Shown here one piece after another: positions 54,260 through 63,898 of a stretch of DNA of 64,000 bases (position 1 is the first letter of the stretch; each line of letters opens with the position of its first letter). Both the position numbers and the translations under genes were made by a program. The notes below the pieces were generated by a model, which worked only from the letters and a program-made list of their open reading frames with translations, had not been told where the DNA came from and did not search any database. Source of the stretch: Andreprevotia lacus DSM 23236 (GTDB lineage: Bacteria > Pseudomonadota > Gammaproteobacteria > Burkholderiales > Chitinibacteraceae); NCBI RefSeq assembly GCF_900176275.1, contig NZ_FWXD01000002.1, positions 44,917 through 108,916 of the forward strand, read 5' to 3'.

Positions 54260-56809
54260 ATGACGAAAAACAAGGCAGGGCGCAGGATGAAGCGGCGGAT
54301 TTGGCAGCATGACTGGTTGATTGCGCTCGCGGTCGTGCTGATCTATCTGGCCGTCTGGCTGCTGACGCCGGCCATCGGCGGGCTGGAGCGCCGTGGCTAC
54401 GACGTGGGCGTGCGCATGACCAGCCGCGAGCCCAATGCCAAGATCGCCGTCATCGCCATCGACCAGCAGAGCCTCGACAACATCGGCCGCTGGCCTTGGT
54501 CGCGCGACATCCACGCCCGTTTCATCGACAAGCTGGCTGCCGCCCAGCCCAATCTGATTGCCACCACGGTGTTCTTTACCGAGCCGCAGCAGGACAAGGG
54601 CCTGCAGGCGCTGCAAAAGATCAAGGGCATGGCCACAGCGCAAGCCTCGTTTCCGTCCGAGATCGCCAGCGAACTGGATACCTCCATCAAGGCGCTGGAT
54701 GTGGACGGCCAGCTGGCCGACAGCATGGGCCGTGCCGGTAACGTGATGCTGCCCATGCTGTTCGAGCTGGGTGAGCCCAAGGGAGAACCGGACAAGCCGC
54801 TGCCCCCCTATGTGGCGCGCACCGAACTGGAGCCGTCCGGCGACCCGGCCAATGGCTGGCCGCTGGCGGTGAATGCCGCGACGGTGCCGATTGCCCAGTT
54901 GGGTGACAAGGCGCGCGGCATCGGCACCGATACGCAGCAGCCCGACGGCGACGGTGTGGTGCGCAGCGTGCCGCTGGTGGTGCGCTATTACGATCAGGTA
55001 TTCCCGACCTATCCACTGCTGGCGGCGGCCTATGGCCTCAACCTCAAACCGGCGCAGATCAAGCTCACCTTTGGCGAGTCGATCGCGCTGGGCAATGTGC
55101 ATATCCCCATCAGCAGCGACGGGCGTTTCCGTCCCTATTTCTATCGCGGCAACGGCGGTACGCCGGCCTTTGCCGTTGATTCCTTCTACGACGTGTACTC
55201 GGGCAAGATTCCGGTCGAGAAATATCGCGGCAAGATCGTGCTGATTGGCGCCACGGCGTTGGGCATCGGTGCCTCGCTGGTCACGCCGGTATCGCCAGCC
55301 GAATCACCGGTGTTGCTGACCGCCAATACGCTGTCCGCCTTGCTGGAACAGCATTACTTCGTATCGCCACACTGGGCCACGGTGGCAGTGCTGGGTGTGC
55401 TGCTGCTGATTGCGCTCTACCTCACGCTGGCGCTGCCGCGCCTCAAGGCCGGGCCAGGCGCGGCCATCACGGGGGGCTTGCTGCTGCTGCTGGTGATTGC
55501 AGAATTCGCGCTGCTGACCCAGGGCATGCTGTGGGTACCGCTGCTGGGGCCGGCCTTGCTGCTGTTGCTGGGCCACGGCGTGCTGACTACCAAGCATTAC
55601 CTGCTGACCGAAGAGAAACATCAGAAAAGCAGCGCCGAGTCGGCCGAATCCAACCGCATGCTGGGGCTGGCCTTCCAGGGCCAGGGGCAGCTGGACATGG
55701 CGTTCGACAAGTTCCGCAAGGTGACGCTGGACGAGTCGATGCTGGAAATCCTCTACAACCTGGCGCTGGATTTCGAGCGCAAGCGCCAGTTCAACAAGGC
55801 CGAGAGCGTGTATCGCTACATGGCCGACTTCGATGCCAACTTCAAGGACATTGCCGCCAAGCTCAAGCGCGCGCGCCAGTTGTCCGAGACGGTGATGCTG
55901 GGCGGCGGCAGTGGCGGCCCCGGCGGCACGGTATTGCTGGCCAGCGGTGATGTCGAAAAGCCAATGCTGGGGCGCTACCAGATCGAAAAGGAACTGGGCA
56001 AGGGCGCCATGGGCGTGGTCTACAAGGGCATCGATCCCAAGATCAGCCGTGTAGTGGCGATCAAGACCATGGCGCTGAGCGAGGAATTCGAGGCCGAGCT
56101 GCTGGATGAAGCCCGCGAGCGCTTCTTCCGCGAGGCGGAAACCGCCGGGCGGCTGAACCACCCGAATATCGTCACCATTTTCGATGCCGGCGAGGAGCAC
56201 GACCTCGCCTATATCGCCATGGAATTCCTCAAGGGGCGTGACCTGCTGCCTTACACCAAACCGGACAGCCTGCTGCCGTTGCTCGATGCACTGGCCATTG
56301 TGCGCCAGGTGGCCGAAGCGCTGGACTACGCGCACAAGCAGAACGTGGTGCACCGTGACATCAAGCCGGCCAACATCATGTACGAGCCGGAGAGCAAGAC
56401 GGTGAAGGTGACCGACTTTGGCATCGCGCGCATTACCGATTCGTCCAAGACCAAGACCGGCATGGTGCTGGGTACGCCGTCCTATATGTCGCCCGAGCAA
56501 TTGTCGGGGCAGAAGATCGACGGTCGTTCCGATCTGTTCTCGCTGGGGGTGATGCTCTATCAGCTGGTGACCGGCAGCCTGCCGTTCAACGGTGATTCGA
56601 TGGCCGAGCTGATGTACCGCATCGCCAATACCGAGCCGGCCGACCCGCGCACGCTCAATCCGCAGCTGCCACCCATCATGTCCGCGATTATCATGAAGGC
56701 CATGCACAAGAAAACCGAGACCCGCTTCCAGTCCGGCGCGCACTTTGCTGCGGCGCTGGCCAAGCTGGAAGCCGGGCTGAAAGCACGTCAGGCAAAACAG
56801 AATGGTTAA
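54260..56809 (+). CDS. CHASE2-domain Ser/Thr protein kinase
   Basis: An 849-aa membrane kinase. An N-terminal helix (about 18-37) is followed by an extracytoplasmic CHASE2 domain (about 45-345, YDVGVRMTSREPNAKIAVIAIDQQS, then IGRWPWSRD) and three helices (about 370-450). A short TPR-like region comes next (about 465-540), then the kinase domain (about 570-840). Kinase motifs are complete: LGKGAMGVVYKG, VAIKTM, HRDIKPANI, VTDFGIARI and PSYMSPEQL. It is first in a signalling cluster and overlaps the PP2C gene by 8 bp. ATG 54287 (MKRRIWQHDW) is an alternative start. Confidence 0.92.
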   Translation: MTKNKAGRRMKRRIWQHDWLIALAVVLIYLAVWLLTPAIGGLERRGYDVGVRMTSREPNAKIAVIAIDQQSLDNIGRWPWSRDIHARFIDKLAAAQPNLIATTVFFTEPQQDKGLQALQKIKGMATAQASFPSEIASELDTSIKALDVDGQLADSMGRAGNVMLPMLFELGEPKGEPDKPLPPYVARTELEPSGDPANGWPLAVNAATVPIAQLGDKARGIGTDTQQPDGDGVVRSVPLVVRYYDQVFPTYPLLAAAYGLNLKPAQIKLTFGESIALGNVHIPISSDGRFRPYFYRGNGGTPAFAVDSFYDVYSGKIPVEKYRGKIVLIGATALGIGASLVTPVSPAESPVLLTANTLSALLEQHYFVSPHWATVAVLGVLLLIALYLTLALPRLKAGPGAAITGGLLLLLVIAEFALLTQGMLWVPLLGPALLLLLGHGVLTTKHYLLTEEKHQKSSAESAESNRMLGLAFQGQGQLDMAFDKFRKVTLDESMLEILYNLALDFERKRQFNKAESVYRYMADFDANFKDIAAKLKRARQLSETVMLGGGSGGPGGTVLLASGDVEKPMLGRYQIEKELGKGAMGVVYKGIDPKISRVVAIKTMALSEEFEAELLDEARERFFREAETAGRLNHPNIVTIFDAGEEHDLAYIAMEFLKGRDLLPYTKPDSLLPLLDALAIVRQVAEALDYAHKQNVVHRDIKPANIMYEPESKTVKVTDFGIARITDSSKTKTGMVLGTPSYMSPEQLSGQKIDGRSDLFSLGVMLYQLVTGSLPFNGDSMAELMYRIANTEPADPRTLNPQLPPIMSAIIMKAMHKKTETRFQSGAHFAAALAKLEAGLKARQAKQNG

Positions 56810-57629
56810 TCTCACCCAGGCCCTCGACATTACCGGCCTGACCGACTCCGGCCAGGTGCGCGAGCACAACGAGGACGCCATCGGCTTCGATGCCGCCGAC
56901 GGCTTCGTCGTACTGGCCGACGGTATGGGCGGCTATAACGCAGGCGAAGTGGCCAGCGGCATCGCCGTTGAGGTGATTGCGCACTTGCTGCGCGAAATGC
57001 TGCTGAAGAATGCCCCCGAGCGCGCCTTGCAGGCACACGGCCAGCCGGCCGCCTACGACATGCTTGAACACGCGGTACGCCAGGCCAATGCCTCGATCTA
57101 TGGCACCGCACAAAGCCAGCCGCAATGCGCCGGCATGGGCACTACCGTGGTGGTGGGCCTGTATTTCGACAACCGCGTGCTGGTGGCGCATGTGGGCGAT
57201 TCGCGGCTGTACCGGCTGCGTGGTGGCGCGCTGGAGCAGATTACCCGCGATCACTCGCTGCTGCAGGAACAGCTCGATTCCGGGCTGATCACCGCCGAGG
57301 AAGCGCGCCATTCGGCCAACCGCAATCTGGTGACGCGTGCGGTCGGCATCGACCCCGATGTGGCCGTTGACCTCAGTGAATTCGAGACCCAGCCGGGCGA
57401 TCTGTATCTTTTCTGCTCAGATGGCCTGTCCGACATGCTCGAAGATGGTGATATTGCCGATACACTTAACACTTTGCGGGCCAATTTGCCGCTGGCTGCC
57501 GAGCAGCTGGTGCAAATGGCCAACGATGCCGGTGGTCGCGACAATATTTCAGTCGTGCTGGTCGGAATCAAGCGGGACTATCCGGCCCAGAGCGGCCTGT
57601 GGTCGCGCCTGACGTCCTGGCTGGGTTGA
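56802..57629 (+). CDS. PP2C-family Ser/Thr phosphatase
   Basis: A 275-aa PPM/PP2C phosphatase with all metal-binding motifs: REHNEDAIGFD, VLADGMGGYNAGEVAS, GTTVVVGLYFDNRVLVAHVGDSRLYRL in order, LFCSDGLSDML and GRDNISVVLV. It begins inside the kinase gene's end, so the two are translationally coupled; it is the natural antagonist of that kinase. Length and layout match bacterial Stp1-type enzymes, without extra domains. Confidence 0.94.
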   Translation: MVNLTQALDITGLTDSGQVREHNEDAIGFDAADGFVVLADGMGGYNAGEVASGIAVEVIAHLLREMLLKNAPERALQAHGQPAAYDMLEHAVRQANASIYGTAQSQPQCAGMGTTVVVGLYFDNRVLVAHVGDSRLYRLRGGALEQITRDHSLLQEQLDSGLITAEEARHSANRNLVTRAVGIDPDVAVDLSEFETQPGDLYLFCSDGLSDMLEDGDIADTLNTLRANLPLAAEQLVQMANDAGGRDNISVVLVGIKRDYPAQSGLWSRLTSWLG

Positions 57630-57742
57630 CCGCAGGTCGCCGGCTTGAGCCGGCAGCAGTGGATATGACGCCCGGCGCTGGATTGCCGGACCGGTTTGCC
57701 GCAGATGCAAACCGTAAAAAATTGTTTTTGAGAGATTGAGCC

Positions 57743-58480
57743 ATGGCCAAATTGCTGCTTTGCCTGGATGGCACCGTAGTCAAGGAATTCAGACTGAACC
57801 GTGAGCGCTTCACCGTAGGGCGCCGCCCCACCAACGATATCCAGATCGATAATCTGGCGGTATCGGGTGAACACGCTGCGCTGCTGACCGTGGGGGGCGA
57901 CGTGTTCGTCGAAGACCTCGACAGCACCAACGGCACCGTGGTCAACGGCAAGCCGACCAAGCGCCAGCTGCTGCAGGATGGTGATGAAATCATCATCGGC
58001 AAGTACATGCTCAAGTTCTGGAGCGAAAATGCCGCTGGTAGCGATGCCGGCACCGATTACGAAAAAACCATGATGCTGCGCGTGCCGCCCGCGGTGGCTG
58101 CGGCCGCCCCGGCGCCGGCCCCTGTTGCAGCCGCGCCGCGCCCGGTCGTTGCGGCCAGCGCTGCCGCCGTGGCTGCCAGTGCGGTGCAGACCGGCGCGCG
58201 CCCGGCAGAGCCGGCCAGCAGCCCCGGGGTGGTCAAGGTGCTGACCGGTGGCAATGCCGGCCGCGAGCTGATGCTGACCAAGAACCTGACCACGCTGGGC
58301 AAGGCCGGCGTACAGGTGGCGGTGATCACGCGCCGCCCGCAGGGCTACTTCATCACCCATGTGGAAGGCGCGCAAACGCCCAAGGTGAACGGCGTGCAGA
58401 TCGGCCAGTCGGCCCGCAAGCTGGAAGAGGAAGACCTGATCGAGCTGTTGGGTGTGCAGATGGCGTTCTTTACCCACTAA
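57743..58480 (+). CDS. FHA-domain protein
   Basis: A 245-aa protein. The N-terminal FHA domain (about 20-95) has VGRRPTNDIQIDNLAVSGEHAAL and DSTNGTVVNG, the phosphothreonine-binding residues (Arg, Ser, Asn). After it comes YEKTMMLRVPP, a Thr in a setting like the phosphorylated Thr of FHA regulators, then an Ala/Pro-rich linker (about 115-155) and a second, degenerate FHA-like domain (about 165-245). It is probably a phospho-dependent adaptor for the neighbouring kinase and phosphatase. Confidence 0.9.
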   Translation: MAKLLLCLDGTVVKEFRLNRERFTVGRRPTNDIQIDNLAVSGEHAALLTVGGDVFVEDLDSTNGTVVNGKPTKRQLLQDGDEIIIGKYMLKFWSENAAGSDAGTDYEKTMMLRVPPAVAAAAPAPAPVAAAPRPVVAASAAAVAASAVQTGARPAEPASSPGVVKVLTGGNAGRELMLTKNLTTLGKAGVQVAVITRRPQGYFITHVEGAQTPKVNGVQIGQSARKLEEEDLIELLGVQMAFFTH

Positions 58481-58504
58481 CACTTGCTGCACCGGGGGCT
58501 GTCC

Positions 58505-60715
58505 ATGTTGCGTCGCCTGGTCCGATTTCTGCCGCAGTTGTTGTTCAGCAGCGTGTGCATCCTGCTGGTGCTGGCGCACGTGGCGGGTGCGCTGCAGGTG
58601 CCGGTGCTGGCCCGCCTGGACGATTACCTGTACGACGTGCGCCTGCGCGTCGGGACGAAGGAAAAGCCCGATCCGCGCGTCGTCATCGTCGATATCGACG
58701 AGAAAAGCCTGGCCGCACTGGGCCGCTGGCCTTGGCGGCGCGACAAGCTGGCCGGGCTGGTGGACAGCCTGTTCGATCACTATCGCGTGCGCGCAGCCGG
58801 CTTCGACGTGGTATTTGCCGAGCCGGATGACAGCTCCGGCCTGCCCGCCTTGCGTGCACTGGCACAAGGTCCGCTTAAGGACGATGCTGCCTTTCAATCC
58901 GCCCTCGGCACCCTGACCCCCCAACTCGATACCGATCAGCGTTTCGCCGCAGCTTTGCAGCATCGCGCCGTGGTCACCGGCTTCTATTTCGGCACCGAGC
59001 CGGGCGTGGCATCCAGCGGCGCCTTGCCGCCCCCCGCGCTGGATGCAGCGCAAATGGCACCGGTGGCCAGCGAGATTCCGCTGGCACGCTACTTTGGCGC
59101 CAATCTGCCGCTGCTGCAGCATGCCGCAATGCGCGGCGGGCACTTCGTGCCGCAGGTCGATGCCGATGGCGCAACGCGGCGCGTGGCCCTGCTGGCGCGC
59201 ATCGGCGATCAGTTCTACCCGGCGCTGTCACTGGCGCTGGTGCAGGTGGCCGACGGCAACCCGCCGCTGTCGCCGGTGATTTCGCGCGAAGGGGGCGAGG
59301 CGCTGGAGGGCCTGCAGCTGGGCGAGCGCCATATCGCCACTGATCAGCATGGCCGTGCACTGGTGCCATATCGTGGCCGCGCTGGCAGCTTTCCCTATGT
59401 CTCGGCGGTAGACGTGCTGCAGCACAAGGTGGCTGCCGACGTGCTGCGTGACCGCATCGTGCTGGTGGGCACGACCGCACCGGGGCTGAAGGATTTGCGG
59501 GTCACGCCGGTGGGCGAGGCCTATCCGGGGGTGGAAGTCCACGCCAACCTGATTGCCGGCATGCTGGATCAGGACCTGCCGCAGCGGCCGGACTATTTGC
59601 TGGGCGCGCAGTTCCTGTTGCTGCTCTTGCTGTCGCCCTTGCTGTTGTGGCTGTTGCTGACGCGTTCGCCCATGGTGGCCACGCTGGCCTGTGTGCTACT
59701 GCTGTTGCTGCTGGGGGGCGGCGACCTGTGGCTGTGGCAATCGGCCCGGCTGGACATGCCCTTCGCCAGCACGCTGGTGCTGATCTGCGGGCTGTACGTG
59801 CTCAATATGGCCTATGGCTATTTCTTCGAGGCACGCCGCAAACGCCAGCTCACGCAACTGTTCGGTCAGTATGTGGTGCCCGAGCTGGTGCAGAAAATGA
59901 GCGAAGACCCCGAGAAATACACCATGCGCGGGCAAAGCCGCCAGCTGTCGGTGCTGTTTACCGATGTGCGCAGCTTCACCAAGATTTCCGAGGGCATGCC
60001 CGCCGACGAGCTGGCCAGCTACATGAATGCCTTCCTGACCGAAATCTCGCGCGTGATCCGCAGCGAACATTTCGGCACCATAGACAAATACATGGGTGAT
60101 TGCGTGATGGCCTTCTGGGGCGCGCCGCTGTATGACCCGGAGCACGCCAGCAATGCCGTGCACGCCGCGCTGGCCATCCAGCAGGCGATTGCCGCGCTCA
60201 ACCCCAGGCTGGTGGCAAAAGGCTGGCCCGAGATCAGCGTGGGCGTCGGGGTGAATACCGGCCATATGACGGTGGGTGACCTTGGGTCGCAGTTCCGCAT
60301 GACATATACGGTGTTTGGCGATGCGGTAAATCTGGCCTCGCGGCTGGAAAGCCTGACCAAGCACTATGGCGTGGCAGTGCTGGTGGGCGAGGAAACCCGC
60401 GATGCCACGCCGGGCGTGGTGTATCGTGAAATAGATTGGGTGCGCGTGCACGGGCGCGAGGAAGCAGTCGCAGTGTACGAACCTTTGGCGGTCACGCCGG
60501 ATCCGCAGCAGCAACGGCGTGCCGACCGGTTTGCCGAGGCACTGCGCCTGTACCGGGCGCGGCAATGGGGCATGGCAGAATTGCAGTTGCTGGGCTTGCT
60601 GGATGACGAGCCGGATTGCAGGCTGTACCAGTTGTTCCGCGAGCGGATTGCGGTGCTGCAACGCACGCCGCCATCGCCGGACTGGGACGGCGTTTATGTG
60701 TTTGAGGGCAAGTAG
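58505..60715 (+). CDS. CHASE2-domain class III adenylate cyclase
   Basis: A 736-aa membrane cyclase. An N-terminal helix (about 8-30), an extracytoplasmic CHASE2 domain (about 38-350, LDDYLYDVRLRVGTKEKPDP, then LGRWPWRRDK) and helices about 360-440 precede a class III cyclase domain (about 475-650). Metal-binding Asp residues are in LFTDVRSFTKISEG and DKYMGDCVMAFWG; the latter's Lys and the Thr in RMTYTVFGDAVN suit adenine specificity; NLASRLE has the transition-state Asn and Arg. It probably makes cAMP. Only a 2-bp gap separates it from the phosphodiesterase-like gene. Confidence 0.92.
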   Translation: MLRRLVRFLPQLLFSSVCILLVLAHVAGALQVPVLARLDDYLYDVRLRVGTKEKPDPRVVIVDIDEKSLAALGRWPWRRDKLAGLVDSLFDHYRVRAAGFDVVFAEPDDSSGLPALRALAQGPLKDDAAFQSALGTLTPQLDTDQRFAAALQHRAVVTGFYFGTEPGVASSGALPPPALDAAQMAPVASEIPLARYFGANLPLLQHAAMRGGHFVPQVDADGATRRVALLARIGDQFYPALSLALVQVADGNPPLSPVISREGGEALEGLQLGERHIATDQHGRALVPYRGRAGSFPYVSAVDVLQHKVAADVLRDRIVLVGTTAPGLKDLRVTPVGEAYPGVEVHANLIAGMLDQDLPQRPDYLLGAQFLLLLLLSPLLLWLLLTRSPMVATLACVLLLLLLGGGDLWLWQSARLDMPFASTLVLICGLYVLNMAYGYFFEARRKRQLTQLFGQYVVPELVQKMSEDPEKYTMRGQSRQLSVLFTDVRSFTKISEGMPADELASYMNAFLTEISRVIRSEHFGTIDKYMGDCVMAFWGAPLYDPEHASNAVHAALAIQQAIAALNPRLVAKGWPEISVGVGVNTGHMTVGDLGSQFRMTYTVFGDAVNLASRLESLTKHYGVAVLVGEETRDATPGVVYREIDWVRVHGREEAVAVYEPLAVTPDPQQQRRADRFAEALRLYRARQWGMAELQLLGLLDDEPDCRLYQLFRERIAVLQRTPPSPDWDGVYVFEGK

Positions 60716-60717
60716 CA

Positions 60718-61482
60718 ATGCGTTTGAGGATACTCGGTTGCAGCGGCGGCATAGGCGGCGCCAACCGTACCACCTGTTTTCTGCTGGGCGACAATGTGCT
60801 GATCGATGCCGGCACCGGGCTGGGCGAGCTGAGCTACGACGAGCTGCTGCGCATCGAACATGTGTTCGTCACGCATGCGCATCTTGATCACATTGCCTGC
60901 CTGCCCATGCTGCTGGATACCGTGGTGGGTGCCCGCACGCAACCGGTGGTGGTGCATGCCACGGCCGAAACGCTGCACATCCTGCGCACCCACATCTTCA
61001 ACTGGCAGGTGTGGCCGGACTTCTCGGTGATCCCGGGGCCGGATCACGCCATTCTCAAATTCGAAACCATGCCGCTGGGTGACACCCGGCAGGTGGGCGA
61101 TGCGCACATTACCGCCTTGCCGGCGCTGCACACCATACCGGCGGTGGGCTACCTGCTTGCCGGGCCAGACGGCGCGCTGGCCTTCAGCGGTGATTCGGCC
61201 GACTGCCCGGCGTTCTGGCACGCGCTCAATGGCGTGGACAAGCTCAAGTACGTGATCCTCGAAACGGCATTCAGCAATCGCGAGCACGAACTGGCGCGCG
61301 TATCGCGCCACTTTGCTCCCGGCTCCATGATCGCGTCGCTCGGGCGCTATACCGGCGATGCTGAAATCCTGATCACGCACCTCAAGCCGCAGGATGCTGA
61401 CCTGACCATGCAGGAAATCATGCGCGACGGCGCGTTATATCCATTCTCCCGCCTTCAACAGGGGCAAGTCCTTGAGTTCTGA
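60718..61482 (+). CDS. Metallo-beta-lactamase-fold hydrolase, possible cyclic-nucleotide phosphodiesterase
   Basis: A 254-aa protein with the zinc motif THAHLDH (His53, His55, Asp57, His58), a GDSADC motif providing the bridging Asp, and a final His in LITHLKPQDAD. The N-terminus LRILGCSGGIGGANRTTCFLL and the long PVVVHATAETLHILRTHIFNWQVWPDF segment resemble class II cAMP phosphodiesterases. Its position right after the cyclase supports a role in ending the cAMP signal, but other MBL activities are possible. Confidence 0.85.
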   Translation: MRLRILGCSGGIGGANRTTCFLLGDNVLIDAGTGLGELSYDELLRIEHVFVTHAHLDHIACLPMLLDTVVGARTQPVVVHATAETLHILRTHIFNWQVWPDFSVIPGPDHAILKFETMPLGDTRQVGDAHITALPALHTIPAVGYLLAGPDGALAFSGDSADCPAFWHALNGVDKLKYVILETAFSNREHELARVSRHFAPGSMIASLGRYTGDAEILITHLKPQDADLTMQEIMRDGALYPFSRLQQGQVLEF

Positions 61483-61483
61483 C

Positions 61484-63829
61484 ATGACCGCCAATCCACA
61501 GGACCACCAGCAAGCGCTTGAATTCATGCGCCAGTTGCAGGCGCTCACCAACCGCGTGCATGCCACCGGCCACCTCGACGAGCTGCTGCTGGAAATCGGT
61601 TCGGATGTCTGCGCCGTGTTTGCGGCCGAGCGGCTGACCATCTATGTGCTGGGCGAGGACGGGCGCGAGATCGTTTCCCGGGTCAAGTTGGGGCTGGAGG
61701 GCTTCAAGGAGCTGCGCATCCCGATCAACGACCGCAGCGTGGCCGGTTTTGTTGCCAACAACAAGAAGCTGCTCAATCTGCACGATGTCTACGACATCCA
61801 GGAACTGGCCTCGCACAGCACCACCTTGCAGTTTCTGCAGGCGGTGGACAAGCAGACCGGTTTTCGCGCGCGCGAAATGCTGGCCGCGCCGATTGTGTCG
61901 GACAGCGATGGCGCATTGCTGGGGGTCATCCAGCTCATCAATCATTTGCCGAAAACGCCGTTCGGCCCGCTGGCCGAGGAGGGCATCAGGCTGCTGGCCA
62001 AGACGCTGGCGGTGGCGCTGCGCCATCGCCAGACGCCATACCCGTTTACCGCATCGAACAAGTACCAGGGGCTGGTGAGTGCCGGCACGCTGACCCCGGC
62101 CGCACTGCAGGTGGCCGCCAAGGAGGCACGGCGTTCACGCACCGATCTGGAAACGGTGCTGATGAACAACTTCCAGATCAAGCCCGCCCTGCTGGGGGCC
62201 AGCTACGCGAGCTTTTATGGCGTGCCCTACGAGCCGTTCCGCGCTGATCGCGTCAAGCCGCTGGACCTGCTGCGCAACATCAAGCGCGAATTCGCCACCG
62301 AGAATTGCTGGCTGCCCATCGAGGAAACATCGGCCGGCTTGCTGGTGGTCAGCCCCGACCCGGAAAAGGCCAAGGCCAGCCACACCATAGGCCACGTGTT
62401 TCACGGCAAGAAAGTTGATTTGCGTGTCTGCACGGTGCAGGACTTCAAGCAGTCGCTCGACCTCTATTTCGGCAGCGAGGCGGCCATCGGCAGCGAGTCG
62501 GTCGATGAGCTGCTGTCCGGCATGGATGATGATGAGGTCGAAGCCGTTTCCACCGAGGACATCTCGCTGGCGCAGGACAACGAGCTGGTCAAGCTGGTGA
62601 ACCAGATCATCGTCGAGGCGAACAAGCTGGGCGCATCGGACATCCATATCGAGCCCTCGCCGGGCAACGAGAAAACCCGCATCCGCTTCCGCCGTGATGG
62701 CTCGCTGATGCAATACCGCGATATCCCGGCTGCCTACCGCAATCCGCTGGTGACGCGGCTGAAGATCATGTGCGATCTGGACATCTCGGAAAAGCGCAAG
62801 CCGCAGGACGGCAAGATCAAGTTCAAGAAATACGTGCCGGGCCTCGATATCGAGCTGCGCGTGGCCACGATTCCTACCGCTGGCGGGGTCGAGGACGTGG
62901 TGATGCGTATCCTGGCCGCCGGCGAGCCGCTGCCGCTGGACAAGCTGGCGCTGTCGCCGCACAACCTGCACATGCTCAAGGACGTGATCAGCAAGCCCTA
63001 TGGCCTGTTCTTCGTCTGCGGGCCGACCGGTTCGGGCAAGACCACCACGCTGCACTCCATCCTCAAGTACCTCAATACCGAGGAAACGAAGATATGGACT
63101 GCCGAAGACCCGGTGGAAATCACCCAGAAGGGGCTGCGGCAGGTGCAGGTCAACGTCAAGGCCGGGCTGACTTTTGCCGGCATTATGCGCTCCTTTTTGC
63201 GGGCCGACCCGGACATCATCATGGTGGGCGAAATGCGCGATGCCGAAACCACCGGCATCGGCATCGAGGCTTCGCTCACCGGGCACCTGGTATTGGCTAC
63301 GCTGCATACCAACAGCGCGCCCGAATCCATCATCCGCCTGCTCGACATGGGCATGGACCCGTTCAACTTCGCCGATGCCTTGCTGGGCATCCTGGCGCAG
63401 CGGCTGGCCAAGCGACTGTGTGGCTGCAAGCAGCCCTACACGCCCAACCAGGATGAAGTGCGCCACTTGCTGAACGAATACTGCGAGGAATTGAAAAGCA
63501 CCGAGGCCTGGCAGCACGAGCCGGCGTATCCGGCCATCTACAAGGACTGGGTGCAGCGCTTTGGCAATGACAAGGGTGAGTTCACGCTCTACAAGCCGGT
63601 GGGCTGCGAAAAATGCGGTGACACCGGCTACAAGGGGCGGGTTGGCCTGCACGAGTTGCTGGTGGCCAGCGACGACGTCAAACGGCTGGTGCAGGAGCGC
63701 GCCCGCGTGCCGAAAATCCTTGCCAGCGGGCTGGACAGTGGCATGCGCACGCTCAAACAGGACGGCATCGAAAAAGTACTGGGCGGTCTGACCGACATGG
63801 CGCAGGTGCGCGCCGTATGCATCAAATAA
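61484..63829 (+). CDS. GAF-fused PilB/GspE-type secretion ATPase
   Basis: A 781-aa protein. An N-terminal GAF domain (about 20-175, LDELLLEIGSDVCAVFAAERL, then PINDRSVAGFVANNKKLLNL) precedes a GspE/MshE-type N-domain (about 195-330) and the hexameric ATPase domain. ATPase motifs are intact: Walker A GPTGSGKTTTLHS, Asp box TAEDPVEI, Walker B DPDIIMVGEMRD and His box TGHLVLATLHTNS. Two cysteine pairs (CGC and CEKCGDTGY) form the zinc site. It probably powers a type IV pilus or type II-like machine, with a GAF sensor as input. TTG 61472 is an alternative start. Confidence 0.92.
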   Translation: MTANPQDHQQALEFMRQLQALTNRVHATGHLDELLLEIGSDVCAVFAAERLTIYVLGEDGREIVSRVKLGLEGFKELRIPINDRSVAGFVANNKKLLNLHDVYDIQELASHSTTLQFLQAVDKQTGFRAREMLAAPIVSDSDGALLGVIQLINHLPKTPFGPLAEEGIRLLAKTLAVALRHRQTPYPFTASNKYQGLVSAGTLTPAALQVAAKEARRSRTDLETVLMNNFQIKPALLGASYASFYGVPYEPFRADRVKPLDLLRNIKREFATENCWLPIEETSAGLLVVSPDPEKAKASHTIGHVFHGKKVDLRVCTVQDFKQSLDLYFGSEAAIGSESVDELLSGMDDDEVEAVSTEDISLAQDNELVKLVNQIIVEANKLGASDIHIEPSPGNEKTRIRFRRDGSLMQYRDIPAAYRNPLVTRLKIMCDLDISEKRKPQDGKIKFKKYVPGLDIELRVATIPTAGGVEDVVMRILAAGEPLPLDKLALSPHNLHMLKDVISKPYGLFFVCGPTGSGKTTTLHSILKYLNTEETKIWTAEDPVEITQKGLRQVQVNVKAGLTFAGIMRSFLRADPDIIMVGEMRDAETTGIGIEASLTGHLVLATLHTNSAPESIIRLLDMGMDPFNFADALLGILAQRLAKRLCGCKQPYTPNQDEVRHLLNEYCEELKSTEAWQHEPAYPAIYKDWVQRFGNDKGEFTLYKPVGCEKCGDTGYKGRVGLHELLVASDDVKRLVQERARVPKILASGLDSGMRTLKQDGIEKVLGGLTDMAQVRAVCIK

Positions 63830-63898
63830 ACAGGCAGGGCACGCAGCCGGTTCACGCCGGCATGGCGTGCACCGGCAAGCACGGATGGAGGGGCAGAC

